Of a DNA stretch of 43,614 nucleotides, positions 22,739 through 30,416 are shown in pieces. The notes below the pieces were generated by a model. That model ran no database searches, was not told where the DNA came from, and saw only the letters and a list, made by a program, of their open reading frames with translations. The stretch is taken from positions 1 to 43,614 of the forward strand of contig NZ_BJZU01000079.1 in the NCBI RefSeq assembly GCF_007992195.1. The letters are read 5' to 3'. Each line of letters begins with the position of its first letter. The first letter of the stretch is position 1. This DNA is from Methylobacterium oxalidis (GTDB lineage: Bacteria; Pseudomonadota; Alphaproteobacteria; Rhizobiales; Beijerinckiaceae). Made by a program: the position numbers and the translations under genes.

Positions 22739-22960
22739 ATGAAAGCGTTCGCTGTCGCCGTCATCTGCGCCGTGGCGATCGGCATCGCCGCCTCGTACGT
22801 CCTGTCGACCAGCCAGCGCTACGCCTGGCAGGCCTTCTCGACCTCGTCCGCCCGGGTCTCGCACCCGGGCACGAACCTCGTCGGTCCGCGCTGGACCGGC
22901 GACGTGAAGGGTCCGCACGACGAGGTGGCGGGCGAGACCACGGCGCCGAAGCGGTCCTGA
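22739..22960 (+). CDS. Small single-span membrane protein after fdhC
   Basis: A 73-residue protein that I do not recognise. A hydrophobic N-terminal helix (AFAVAVICAVAIGIAASYVL, residues 3-22) resembles an uncleaved signal anchor, followed by a polar tail containing SHPGTNLVGPRW. The ATG at 22739 has GGGAG upstream (22728-22732). Codon use is like that of its neighbours, and it sits 50 bases after fdhC and 53 before the next gene, so it belongs to the fdh transcript. It may be a small accessory subunit of the membrane enzyme; that is inference. Confidence 0.65.
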   Translation: MKAFAVAVICAVAIGIAASYVLSTSQRYAWQAFSTSSARVSHPGTNLVGPRWTGDVKGPHDEVAGETTAPKRS

Positions 22961-23013
22961 CCCGCCCGCGCACCGTCACGAGAGCCGGGATCACGAGAGC
23001 CAAGAAGGGACGC

Positions 23014-23625
23014 ATGACGATGAAGGCCCCCCACGTCGCCGCGCTCGCGGTCGCCGCGATCCTCGCTCCGGGCCTCGCCTTCGGGCAGGCCGGCACCGGC
23101 AAGCCGGCCAATCTCTGCCAGGAACTCGTGACCTTCGTGCACCCGCCGGCCCCCGCGCCGGCACCGGCGCCGGCCGCCGGCGGCCAGCCGACCCCCGCCG
23201 TCCAGGCGCCGTCCTCGGGCCAGCCCGGCGGCGGAGCCTCGGCGGCGGCCGGCGAGACCCAGCAGAAATCCGGTCTCAGCGGTCCCGTCACCCAGACGGG
23301 CCCCGGCGCGGCCGGTCCCCAGGGTGCGGCCCAGGCCGGGCAAGGTGCCGCCCAGCCCGCGCAAGGTGCCGCCCAACCCGGCGCGCAGGCCGAGGCGAAG
23401 CCCCCCGCCGCGCCGCCGCCCGCCGCTCCTGCCACCCCGGCGCCACCCCCGCCGCCGAAGCCGACGCCCGATATGATCGAGCGTGTCGACGCGGCCGCGC
23501 GCGACAACAACATCTCGGCCTGCCGCGACGCGGCGCGGCAGATGCGGGTCGCCGGCATTGCGATGCCCGCCCCGCTTCTGGCGCTCTCCGCGCTCGACCC
23601 GAAATTCTTCGAGGCGGCGCGCTGA
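23014..23625 (+). CDS. Pro/Ala-rich secreted protein after the fdh genes
   Basis: A 203-residue exported protein of unknown function. A signal peptide (residues 1-25, ending AFGQA) leads to a short segment with one cysteine (C35 region, NLCQEL). A long low-complexity Pro/Ala/Gln-rich middle includes the repeated QGAAQxx unit. A conserved-looking C-terminal domain of about 50 residues follows (PDMIERVDAAARDNNISACR, then LLALSALDP). The middle is likely a disordered tether. It is the last gene of the fdh transcript and converges with the polysaccharide genes, with 16 bases between stop codons. Confidence 0.7.
   Translation: MTMKAPHVAALAVAAILAPGLAFGQAGTGKPANLCQELVTFVHPPAPAPAPAPAAGGQPTPAVQAPSSGQPGGGASAAAGETQQKSGLSGPVTQTGPGAAGPQGAAQAGQGAAQPAQGAAQPGAQAEAKPPAAPPPAAPATPAPPPPPKPTPDMIERVDAAARDNNISACRDAARQMRVAGIAMPAPLLALSALDPKFFEAAR
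23320..23382 (+). repeat. Three tandem 21-bp repeats
   Basis: Three near-identical 21-bp units (23320-23340, 23341-23361, 23362-23382) encode a QGAAQ-plus-two-residue heptapeptide within the Pro/Ala-rich protein. Units two and three differ mainly at their ends; the first is more diverged. They are in frame, so copy-number change would lengthen or shorten the tether without breaking the gene. Confidence 0.7.
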
Positions 23626-23641
23626 GCCAGACCGCCCGGCG

Positions 23642-25165
23642 TCACATCACGACGTCGACCACCTCGTAGCCGTAGGCGAAGTTCAGCGTGTGCAGCCCGT
23701 AGCCGGGTAGCGGCGCCCGCGGCTCGATCGTGGTGATCCGGGTCTGGGCGTAGCCCTCGGGGGCGAGCCGCTCGACCGTGCAGAGGGAGAGCGCGCCGCC
23801 GTAGCTGCGCGAGCAGTCCTGCGCCGGCCGCCACAGCTTGCCGTCCATCTCGAACAGGTTGCCGGCCGGCCGCGCCGAGGTGGCGTCGATCAGGGCCGGC
23901 CCCGCCTGCGCCGGCGTCCAGGGACCGAGGATGTCAGGCGCCGTGAAGAGGCACAGGGTGTCGTTGCGCGAGCCCTGCCGCTCCCGCACGGCGGCGAACA
24001 TCCACCAGACGCCGTCCTGCCGGTGCAGGGTGGAGTCCGAGGCGTCGAGCCCGTCCACGAGCACCGCCACCTTCTCCCAGATGTCGGGCAGGCGCACCGC
24101 CCGATACAGGCAGATCGTGCCGCTGTTGCAGCTTTCCGGGACCATGTAGGTCGCCCCCGCATGCTCCAGGACGTGCGGGTAGGAGAGGTGGTGCGCCTCC
24201 TCCAGCACCGGCCGCATCGCCGAGATGCGTCCGCTCTCGTCCAGCGTCCCGACCGAGATGATGCCCTTCTGGGTGTCGAACGGAAATTCCTCGACGAAGA
24301 CGTAGGTCGTGCCCTCCGCCTGCAGGAGGAAGGGATCGGCGTAGAACCGGCGCCCGTCGTCCGGCAGGATCGTGTAGCCGGCCGGAGGCAGCCTCAGCGT
24401 GCGCGCGACGAGGTCCTCGTCGCGGGTGCGCCGGGCGCCGACGCGCCAGCGCGGAGCCTCGCGGCTGAGCTTCGTCAGGCTGCGCGCGACCTTCGCGCGG
24501 GCGGCCCGCGCCGCGAACGCGGCGAGATCGGTCGAGCCGGGGCGGCGCGGCGCGGGCGAGCCGGCCCCGGCACCGGAGGCCGCTCCTCCGTCCAGGGCGC
24601 GCAGGCACAGGCCGAGCAGGGCGCTGAAGACGTTGTTCAGCCGCTCCGTCAGGACGGGGCGCCCGGCAACCTCCGGCCGAGCCCGCTCGGGGCGGGCCGC
24701 CCCGTCGATCGTCAGGGTGAGGCCCGCCGGCTCCATCACCCGCTCCAGCAGCACGTCTTCGTCCGGGCTGCCGTCGAAGAGCGGGCGCAGCACCGGGGCG
24801 TCGCCCGCGCCGGCGCAGCCGGACAGGTCGAGCACGAGGTCGGCCGGGTCCGAGGTTCGCGCGAGCGGCCAGGCGCGCCGCATCGTCTCGGCGGGGATCG
24901 GCTCCGCCGCCTGCTCGCCCCTGAGCCGGAACACGAGGCGTTCGAGATCGAGCAGCAGGCCGAGGCCGCGGGGCATCGGCGCGCCCGCGGCCGAGAGATC
25001 GAGCGCGATCCGGTAGCGGCCGGTCGCGGCGATCTCGTCGACGAGCCAGAGGTGCCAGCGCCAGAGGCGGTTCGGGTCGAGGCGCACGGTCAGATCGGCG
25101 CGCGGCCGCGCGTCGGCGGCCGCCGCATCCACAGACCCGGCGGGATCGCCGTGCCGCGCGGTCAC
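23642..25165 (-). CDS. Beta-propeller protein related to glucosamine inositolphosphorylceramide transferase N-terminal domain
   Basis: A 507-residue protein of the polysaccharide locus. Residues about 1-240 resemble a formyltransferase-like domain, with LWRWHLWLVDEIAATGRYRI near the start and ADLVLDLSGC in the middle. Residues about 265-500 form a GH43-like five-bladed propeller of the type at the N-terminus of plant GINT1: FYADPFLL, TYVFVEEFP, LSYPHVLEH, YMVPES, LWRPAQDCS. No GT64 catalytic domain is present, so transfer of glucosamine to a lipid is unlikely. Binding or modification of a sugar in the exported polymer is more plausible. The GTG start at 25165 overlaps the acyltransferase stop (GTGA), implying coupling. 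Confidence 0.75.
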   Translation of the reverse strand: MTARHGDPAGSVDAAAADARPRADLTVRLDPNRLWRWHLWLVDEIAATGRYRIALDLSAAGAPMPRGLGLLLDLERLVFRLRGEQAAEPIPAETMRRAWPLARTSDPADLVLDLSGCAGAGDAPVLRPLFDGSPDEDVLLERVMEPAGLTLTIDGAARPERARPEVAGRPVLTERLNNVFSALLGLCLRALDGGAASGAGAGSPAPRRPGSTDLAAFAARAARAKVARSLTKLSREAPRWRVGARRTRDEDLVARTLRLPPAGYTILPDDGRRFYADPFLLQAEGTTYVFVEEFPFDTQKGIISVGTLDESGRISAMRPVLEEAHHLSYPHVLEHAGATYMVPESCNSGTICLYRAVRLPDIWEKVAVLVDGLDASDSTLHRQDGVWWMFAAVRERQGSRNDTLCLFTAPDILGPWTPAQAGPALIDATSARPAGNLFEMDGKLWRPAQDCSRSYGGALSLCTVERLAPEGYAQTRITTIEPRAPLPGYGLHTLNFAYGYEVVDVVM

Positions 25166-26346
25166 AGGGCCCCCCGGGTCAGCGCGCGGCCGGGCTCGTC
25201 GGAGCGCGGCGTTGCCGGCTCCGCGACGTGGGAGCCGAAGCGGCGGCGCAGGGCGAAGCACGGTCGCTCGACCAGCCGGTAGGACATCTCCGCGAAGAGG
25301 AAGGTGAGCGCCCAGCCGGCCGCCATCGCCGCGGCGAAGCGCCAGCCCGCACCGGGCACGAGCGCCTCGCCCGCGGCGAGCCCCGCGAGATGCCACAGGT
25401 AGAGCGAGTAGCTCAGGCGACCGAGATAGGTGGCGACAGGCATCTCCAGCGCGGCCTTGAGGCGCGACCAGCCGGGCGCGACGCTGCTCGCCAGGACGAG
25501 GGGAACCAGCGCGATCTCCTGGAGCGTGTAGCGGAGCGTCGCGCGGAACATCTCGTCCCGGATCAGCAGGGTCGCGAGGATGACGCCGAGCGCCGCCGCG
25601 ACGAGGGCGGGCCGGGTGACGGCGGCGACGAAGCGCGCGCCGAACGGCGCGCGCCAGGCGAGGGCGGTCACGGCGCCGAACAGGATCGGGTCGATGCGGC
25701 ACTCGGTGGCCATGCCCGTGTAGTCCACCGCGATCTCGGGATGCGTCGACGCGACCGCCGCGCGGATGGCCAGGGACAGCAGGCAGATGCCGAGCAGGAC
25801 CGGGATGACGCGCGCGCCGCGCCGCAGCAGCGCGACCAGAAGGAGCGGGTAGAACAGATAGAAGTGCTCCTCGACGGCGAGCGACCAGAGTTGCCCGCCG
25901 ATGCCCGCCATCAGCTCCTTGTGAAAGATGGCGAGGTAGTTGGCGAGGTAGGCCAGGGCGCCGAGCACGCCGAGCGGGTGCAGGACGTTGCCCTGCGCGG
26001 ACCAGACGATGCCGGTGATCGCGATGAACACGACGAGGGGCGGATAGAGCCTCAGGAAGCGCCGCATGTAGAACGGCCCGATCGCGATGGTGCCGGTGCG
26101 CGTCCACTCGTCGATCAGCAGGCCGGTGATCAGGAAGCCGCTGATGAAGAAGAAGACCGTCACGCCGAACACGCCCGGGATCACGGATTGCAGCCCGGAA
26201 TGGGAGGCCATGACGAGGAGGATGCTGACGGCACGCAGGCCGTCGAGGCCCGCGATCCGGCCCGGTGCGGCCGCGCCCGATCGGGCGCCGTGCCGAGCGG
26301 CGTCGGGCGGCCTGGTCGTCTCGCTCGTGTGGGGCGGTGCGCGCAT
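25162..26346 (-). CDS. Acyltransferase 3 family membrane protein
   Basis: An integral membrane O-acyltransferase of 394 residues that would add acetyl or other acyl groups to a saccharide. Family features are GLDGLRAVSILLVMASHSG near residues 33-51 with the likely catalytic His49, FFISGFLITGLL, RRFLRLYPPL with the conserved arginines, and QLWSLAVEEHFYLFYP. About ten hydrophobic segments follow. It lacks the C-terminal SGNH domain of some OafA proteins. In this locus it probably decorates the exopolysaccharide. It is translationally coupled to the beta-propeller gene downstream. Confidence 0.9.
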   Translation of the reverse strand: MRAPPHTSETTRPPDAARHGARSGAAAPGRIAGLDGLRAVSILLVMASHSGLQSVIPGVFGVTVFFFISGFLITGLLIDEWTRTGTIAIGPFYMRRFLRLYPPLVVFIAITGIVWSAQGNVLHPLGVLGALAYLANYLAIFHKELMAGIGGQLWSLAVEEHFYLFYPLLLVALLRRGARVIPVLLGICLLSLAIRAAVASTHPEIAVDYTGMATECRIDPILFGAVTALAWRAPFGARFVAAVTRPALVAAALGVILATLLIRDEMFRATLRYTLQEIALVPLVLASSVAPGWSRLKAALEMPVATYLGRLSYSLYLWHLAGLAAGEALVPGAGWRFAAAMAAGWALTFLFAEMSYRLVERPCFALRRRFGSHVAEPATPRSDEPGRALTRGAL

Positions 26347-26402
26347 CTGGGGTCAGGGTTCCAAGATTGCCGGTTCTGCGAGGTGAGGCTTCCGCACGGC
26401 AG

Positions 26403-27680
26403 CTACGGGGTCCGCATCCCGAGGGCGCGCAGCGTCGGGCGATCGAGGCTGGAGCCGCCGTCCTCGCTCACGAGCGACATGCCGCCGTGGCCGCCGAGCG
26501 CCCAGAAGGCCCAGCCGAAGCGCCGCTCCTCGGCGAGTTCGCGGACGTCGCGCAGCCAGTTCTCGTAGGAGATCGGGTCCGAGGCGCGGTAGGAGCCGTA
26601 GGTGCGCGTCGCGCCGAACTCCCCGAGGAAGATCCGGTCGGGCGGGATCCCGTTGCGCTGTGCCCACGCGGTGACCTCGTCGAAGGCCCGGGCGATGCGC
26701 GCCCGGTCGAAGCCCGTGGCCAGATAGGCGCGGGCCTGCGCCTGGGCGGGGCCGATCGCGGGCCGCCCGCGCCCCGATCCGCGCCGCGCATCGTCCTCGA
26801 CGTTGGCGCGCACCGTCTCGAGGACGAGCTCGGCCGGCACGCTCGCGGCCGGGTAGGGCATGTCCGAGAAGTAGCGCCAGAAGGCGGAATCCCCGTTGTC
26901 CGCGACGACGCCCTGGTGCGTGAACGGGTAGGGCTCGTAGTAGTGAAATGAGTAGAGGACGCGGCTGCCGCGGAACGGCGCCGGGTCGAGCGCGGCGAGT
27001 CCCTCGCGGTCTCCGCCATGCGCGCCGGTGAGCACGACGAGGAGATCGGGCGCGACCGCGCGGACGGCGGCGTGCAGGGCCTCGCACATGACCTGCCAGC
27101 GCCGCACGGAGGCGCGGTCGTAGCCGTACGGCGGCTCGTTCATCAGCTCGAAGGCGACGGCCGGGCTTCCGAGTCCAGCGAGGAGGCGGGCCGTGCGCCG
27201 CACCGTCGCGACGTACTGGAGGTAGATCGGGTCCTCGGTCGAGCGCAGCCATTGCACCGGGTCGTAGCGCGGCACCTGCGTGTTCGGGTGCAGGTCTACC
27301 AGCACGGCGAGGCCCGCGGCGAGGAAGCGTTGCACGGTCGCGCCGAGCTGCGCGTCGAGGGCGTCGCGGGGCGCGCCCTCGAGCTGGAGGAAGGGCCCAG
27401 GATCGAGGGTGAGGCGGACGAAGTCGAACCCGGCCGCGGCGATGTTCCGGATCACCGCATCGGACAGCGCGTAGGCGGGTCCCGAGAAAGGCTCGGCGGC
27501 GTAGCGCCCCCGGTCGGCCGGATCGAGCCGGCCCCAGTTCATCATGGTGTGGACGCCGACGCCGCGCCGGAAGCCCGACGCGGGCTGCGGGGCTGCCCAC
27601 GACGGTGCGGAGGCCGCCGCCCACAGGCCGGCCGCCAAACGGGTCGCCGCGAGAAGCGCGGCGCGGCGCGTCGCGCTCAC
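26403..27680 (-). CDS. Secreted glycoside hydrolase family 5-like protein
   Basis: Predicted exported glycan hydrolase, 425 residues, of the cellulase (GH5/clan A) TIM-barrel type. A signal sequence with twin arginines (ATRRAALLAATRLAAGLWAA) could use Sec or TAT. The acid/base glutamate is E182 in FELMNEPP and the likely nucleophile E354 in FLGEFGATRT. YSFHYYEPYPF also matches the conserved barrel strand. The GTG start at 27680 overlaps the VpsF stop (GTGA). Within a polysaccharide operon such an enzyme usually trims or clears polymer in the periplasm; the substrate linkage is unknown. Confidence 0.85.
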   Translation of the reverse strand: MSATRRAALLAATRLAAGLWAAASAPSWAAPQPASGFRRGVGVHTMMNWGRLDPADRGRYAAEPFSGPAYALSDAVIRNIAAAGFDFVRLTLDPGPFLQLEGAPRDALDAQLGATVQRFLAAGLAVLVDLHPNTQVPRYDPVQWLRSTEDPIYLQYVATVRRTARLLAGLGSPAVAFELMNEPPYGYDRASVRRWQVMCEALHAAVRAVAPDLLVVLTGAHGGDREGLAALDPAPFRGSRVLYSFHYYEPYPFTHQGVVADNGDSAFWRYFSDMPYPAASVPAELVLETVRANVEDDARRGSGRGRPAIGPAQAQARAYLATGFDRARIARAFDEVTAWAQRNGIPPDRIFLGEFGATRTYGSYRASDPISYENWLRDVRELAEERRFGWAFWALGGHGGMSLVSEDGGSSLDRPTLRALGMRTP

Positions 27681-28978
27681 GGCCGGCCTTGCGCATCGGC
27701 CCGGACCGGGCGGTTCGCCGGGCCCTCCGGGTGGAACGCGATGGCCAGCGAGAGGATCAGGAAGACAGCCGCGGTCTTGCTCGACAGGCCGTTGTTGCTC
27801 AGAGCCGCCGCGAAGAAGATCGCGGTGCCGAGCACCGCGCTGCCGTGCCCTCCACGCACGATCGCCCAGACCAGCCGCCCGAGCATCAGCGCGAAGGCCA
27901 GGGCTCCGATCAGTCCGAACTGCACGATGAGCACGACGACGGAGCTCTCGATGTAGGGCAGCTTGAACTTCTCCCAGGCGAGCTTGCGCACGGCCGGCAG
28001 GTCGCCCCCGAGCAGGAACTCGTTCCACGAGAGGTAGGAGAGCACGCCGTAGACATCGACGCGCGCCATCGCGTTGCCGTCCGCCATGCCCTCCGAGAAA
28101 CGCCCGAGCGCGCCGGCCGCCAACAGGCCGCCGAGCAGCACGGGGCCGAGCAGCAGCACGCCGAGCAGCACGAGCACTCGCCGCTCCTGCCGCCGCTTGG
28201 CCGGAAGCCCCGCCCCGATCCCGGCCACGAGCAGGATCACGGCGCTGAGGCCCGCGAGCAGCGTCGCAGTGCGCGCGCCCGACGCCACGCAGCCGACGAG
28301 CAGGAGCGCGGCGGCGGCGAAGCGCTGCCGGTAGGTCCAGGGCGCCGCGGCGGCGAAGCCGATGCCGGCCGCGCACCACATCCCGAGTTCGAGCGGGTGG
28401 GACGTCAGGCCGGTCGGCCGGAACACCGGCTCGCTCTCGACAAAGGGCATGAGGCGGAAGCCGAGCCCGTACTCGACCACGGCGACCGCGGCGGAGGCGA
28501 GGAGGCAGCAGACGAGCGCCTGGCCGACCGCCCGCCGCCACGGCGCCGGGAAGGCGAACATCAGCACCAGGGTCGCGAGCGTGACGTAGGTGTCCAGAAC
28601 GTAGCCGACGGACGCGCTGCGGCCCGTCGCGGCCGCGAAGACCAGCAGCCCGACGCAGGTGGCGCAGAAGGCGAGCAGCGCCCGCACCACCCGGACCTCC
28701 CAGGCGGTGAGATCGATGCGCTGCGTGACGAGGACCACGGCCCCGATGGCGAGGAAGCCCCAGAAGGTCGGGTGGATCTTCTCGAGGATCGAGCCGCCTT
28801 CCTCGGTGTAGTTCATCGCGAGGTCGAGGAGCAGCGGGTTCAGCGTCACGCGCGCCAGGACGAGGCCCGCGAAGGCGAGGTACAGCGCGGACAGAAGCGG
28901 CGTGGCCCGCGTCCGGTGCGGCAACAGACCGGCCGTGCTGATGGCGGTCACCGGTTCGCCCCCACGCTCAATCCTCAT
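27677..28978 (-). CDS. VpsF-type polysaccharide biosynthesis/polymerase membrane protein
   Basis: An integral membrane protein of about 433 residues resembling VpsF and O-antigen ligase/polymerase (Wzy-like) proteins. Around ten to twelve hydrophobic segments are visible, with a larger loop between them carrying FRPTGLTSHPLELGMW and later NGLSSKTAAVF. These match the periplasmic-loop pattern of Wzy-type enzymes that polymerise lipid-linked repeat units. I start at the ATG at 28978 (MRIERGG); a GTG at 28999 would add seven residues without better support. It heads the minus-strand block with GH5, acyltransferase and propeller genes, and is divergent from a glycosyltransferase. Confidence 0.78.
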   Translation of the reverse strand: MRIERGGEPVTAISTAGLLPHRTRATPLLSALYLAFAGLVLARVTLNPLLLDLAMNYTEEGGSILEKIHPTFWGFLAIGAVVLVTQRIDLTAWEVRVVRALLAFCATCVGLLVFAAATGRSASVGYVLDTYVTLATLVLMFAFPAPWRRAVGQALVCCLLASAAVAVVEYGLGFRLMPFVESEPVFRPTGLTSHPLELGMWCAAGIGFAAAAPWTYRQRFAAAALLLVGCVASGARTATLLAGLSAVILLVAGIGAGLPAKRRQERRVLVLLGVLLLGPVLLGGLLAAGALGRFSEGMADGNAMARVDVYGVLSYLSWNEFLLGGDLPAVRKLAWEKFKLPYIESSVVVLIVQFGLIGALAFALMLGRLVWAIVRGGHGSAVLGTAIFFAAALSNNGLSSKTAAVFLILSLAIAFHPEGPANRPVRADAQGRP

Positions 28979-29239
28979 CGTGTGCCTGCCGAGTAACACG
29001 ACGGAAACATGCGGAGGTTAATACTTGTCCTTTATCCACAGTCCGGAATCCCGCTCCGCAGAAAGCGATTATTATGTGCTCGTGTCGCTCCATTGTCGTG
29101 ACACGGGACCGGCGCCGATCCAATCCGATGAACAGAAAGATTTCCTTGCCCGAGCGTCGCATGCACTCGCTGCGGAGATGAGCCCATTGCCGATTCCCGT
29201 CCCGACGCGCGCGCCACCCCCGCACCCGGAGCCCCGGAC
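28979..29239. promoter_or_regulatory. Divergent intergenic region between vpsF-like and GT4 genes
   Basis: This 261-bp gap is noticeably more AT-rich than its surroundings (for example TTAATACTTGTCCTTTATCC and GATTATTATG near 29070) and must carry promoters for both polysaccharide blocks. A 6-bp inverted repeat CGTGTC/GACACG (29081-29086 and 29100-29105) is visible. I cannot name a specific promoter with confidence and see no gene here. Confidence 0.35.
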
Positions 29240-30382
29240 ATGAGCCGCCGCATCCGCGTCCTCTGCGTGACGCCGACCGGCCCCGAGGGGCGGGGCGGCA
29301 TCGACCGGCTCTACAGCTACCTGCGCACGGGCGAGGCGCCGTGCTGGGCGGGCATCGACCTGCGCTTCGCCGCCTCGCGCGGACCCATCGAGGGGGCGCT
29401 GTGGCCGCTCGCCTTCCCGCTCCATCTCGCCGGCATCGCGTGGATGCTCGTCCGGTTCCGTCCCGACATCGTCCACATCAACTTCGCCAACCGCGGCAGC
29501 GCCTGGCGCAAGTACGCGATCCTGCGTCTCGCCAAGCTTCTCGGCGCGCGCGTGGCCGCGCATCTCCACGATAGCGTTCCCGAGGAGAGCATCCGCGCCC
29601 GGAACCTCGAAGGCCGCCTGTTCCTGGCGATCTGCCGGGGCGTCGATCGGCTGATCGTCCTCGGCCGTCCCACCGCCGAGCGCGTCGCCAGCCACGGCGT
29701 GGCCGCGGACAGGATCCGGGTGCTCCTCAACGGCACGCCGGACTTCGCCTCCGGCCTCGCCCTGCCGAAGAGGCGGGCCCCGGGAGCGCCGGTCGAGATC
29801 CTGCTCGCCGGCCGGGTCGGGCCGCGCAAGGGGGCGGGGGTCCTCGTGGAGGCCCTGGCCCTGCTCGCGCAGCGCGGCGTCGCCGGCTGGCGCTGCACGA
29901 TCGCGGGCGACGGCGAGATCGAGCCCTTCGCCGCGCTCGCCCGGAACGGCGGCGTCGACGACAGGATCCGGTTCACCAGCTGGCTCGGGTCCGACGCCGT
30001 GCACGCGCTCATGCGCGAGGCCGACATCGTGGTCCTGCCCTCCCTGGTGGAGGCGCTGCCCCTGAGCCTGATCGAGGGGGCCTGCGGCGGCGCCGCGCTC
30101 CTCGCGACGCCCGTCAGCAACACGTCCGAGATCGTCCGCGACGGCGTCAACGGGCAGCTCCTGCCCCGCGATCCGAAAGTCTTCGCCGACGCGATCGCGG
30201 CGCTGATCGCGGATCCCGACCGCCTCGGGGCGATGCAGGCGGCCTCGCGCCGTCACTTCCTCGACGCCTTCACGATCGGCGCCTTCGAGACGGAATTGTG
30301 CCGAATCTACACCGATCTGGCCGGCGGAACGGGCACGCGAACTGCACCGACCGCTCAACTTGTGTTAGGCGATCGCGCGTAG
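29240..30382 (+). CDS. Glycosyltransferase family 4 protein
   Basis: A GT-B fold glycosyltransferase of 380 residues, presumably adding one sugar to the lipid-linked repeat unit at the cytoplasmic face. The N-terminal half carries GRGGIDRLYSYL, and the C-terminal donor-binding half carries LLAGRVGPRKGAGVLVEAL and the EX7E motif E271-E279 (EALPLSLIE), followed by GVNGQLL. These place it in the GT4 (retaining) group. Donor and acceptor are unknown. It starts the plus-strand block, with asnB 34 bases downstream. Confidence 0.88.
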   Translation: MSRRIRVLCVTPTGPEGRGGIDRLYSYLRTGEAPCWAGIDLRFAASRGPIEGALWPLAFPLHLAGIAWMLVRFRPDIVHINFANRGSAWRKYAILRLAKLLGARVAAHLHDSVPEESIRARNLEGRLFLAICRGVDRLIVLGRPTAERVASHGVAADRIRVLLNGTPDFASGLALPKRRAPGAPVEILLAGRVGPRKGAGVLVEALALLAQRGVAGWRCTIAGDGEIEPFAALARNGGVDDRIRFTSWLGSDAVHALMREADIVVLPSLVEALPLSLIEGACGGAALLATPVSNTSEIVRDGVNGQLLPRDPKVFADAIAALIADPDRLGAMQAASRRHFLDAFTIGAFETELCRIYTDLAGGTGTRTAPTAQLVLGDRA

Positions 30383-30416
30383 CGCGCGCGTCGCCCAGGA
30401 GCGGGACGGTCACGGC

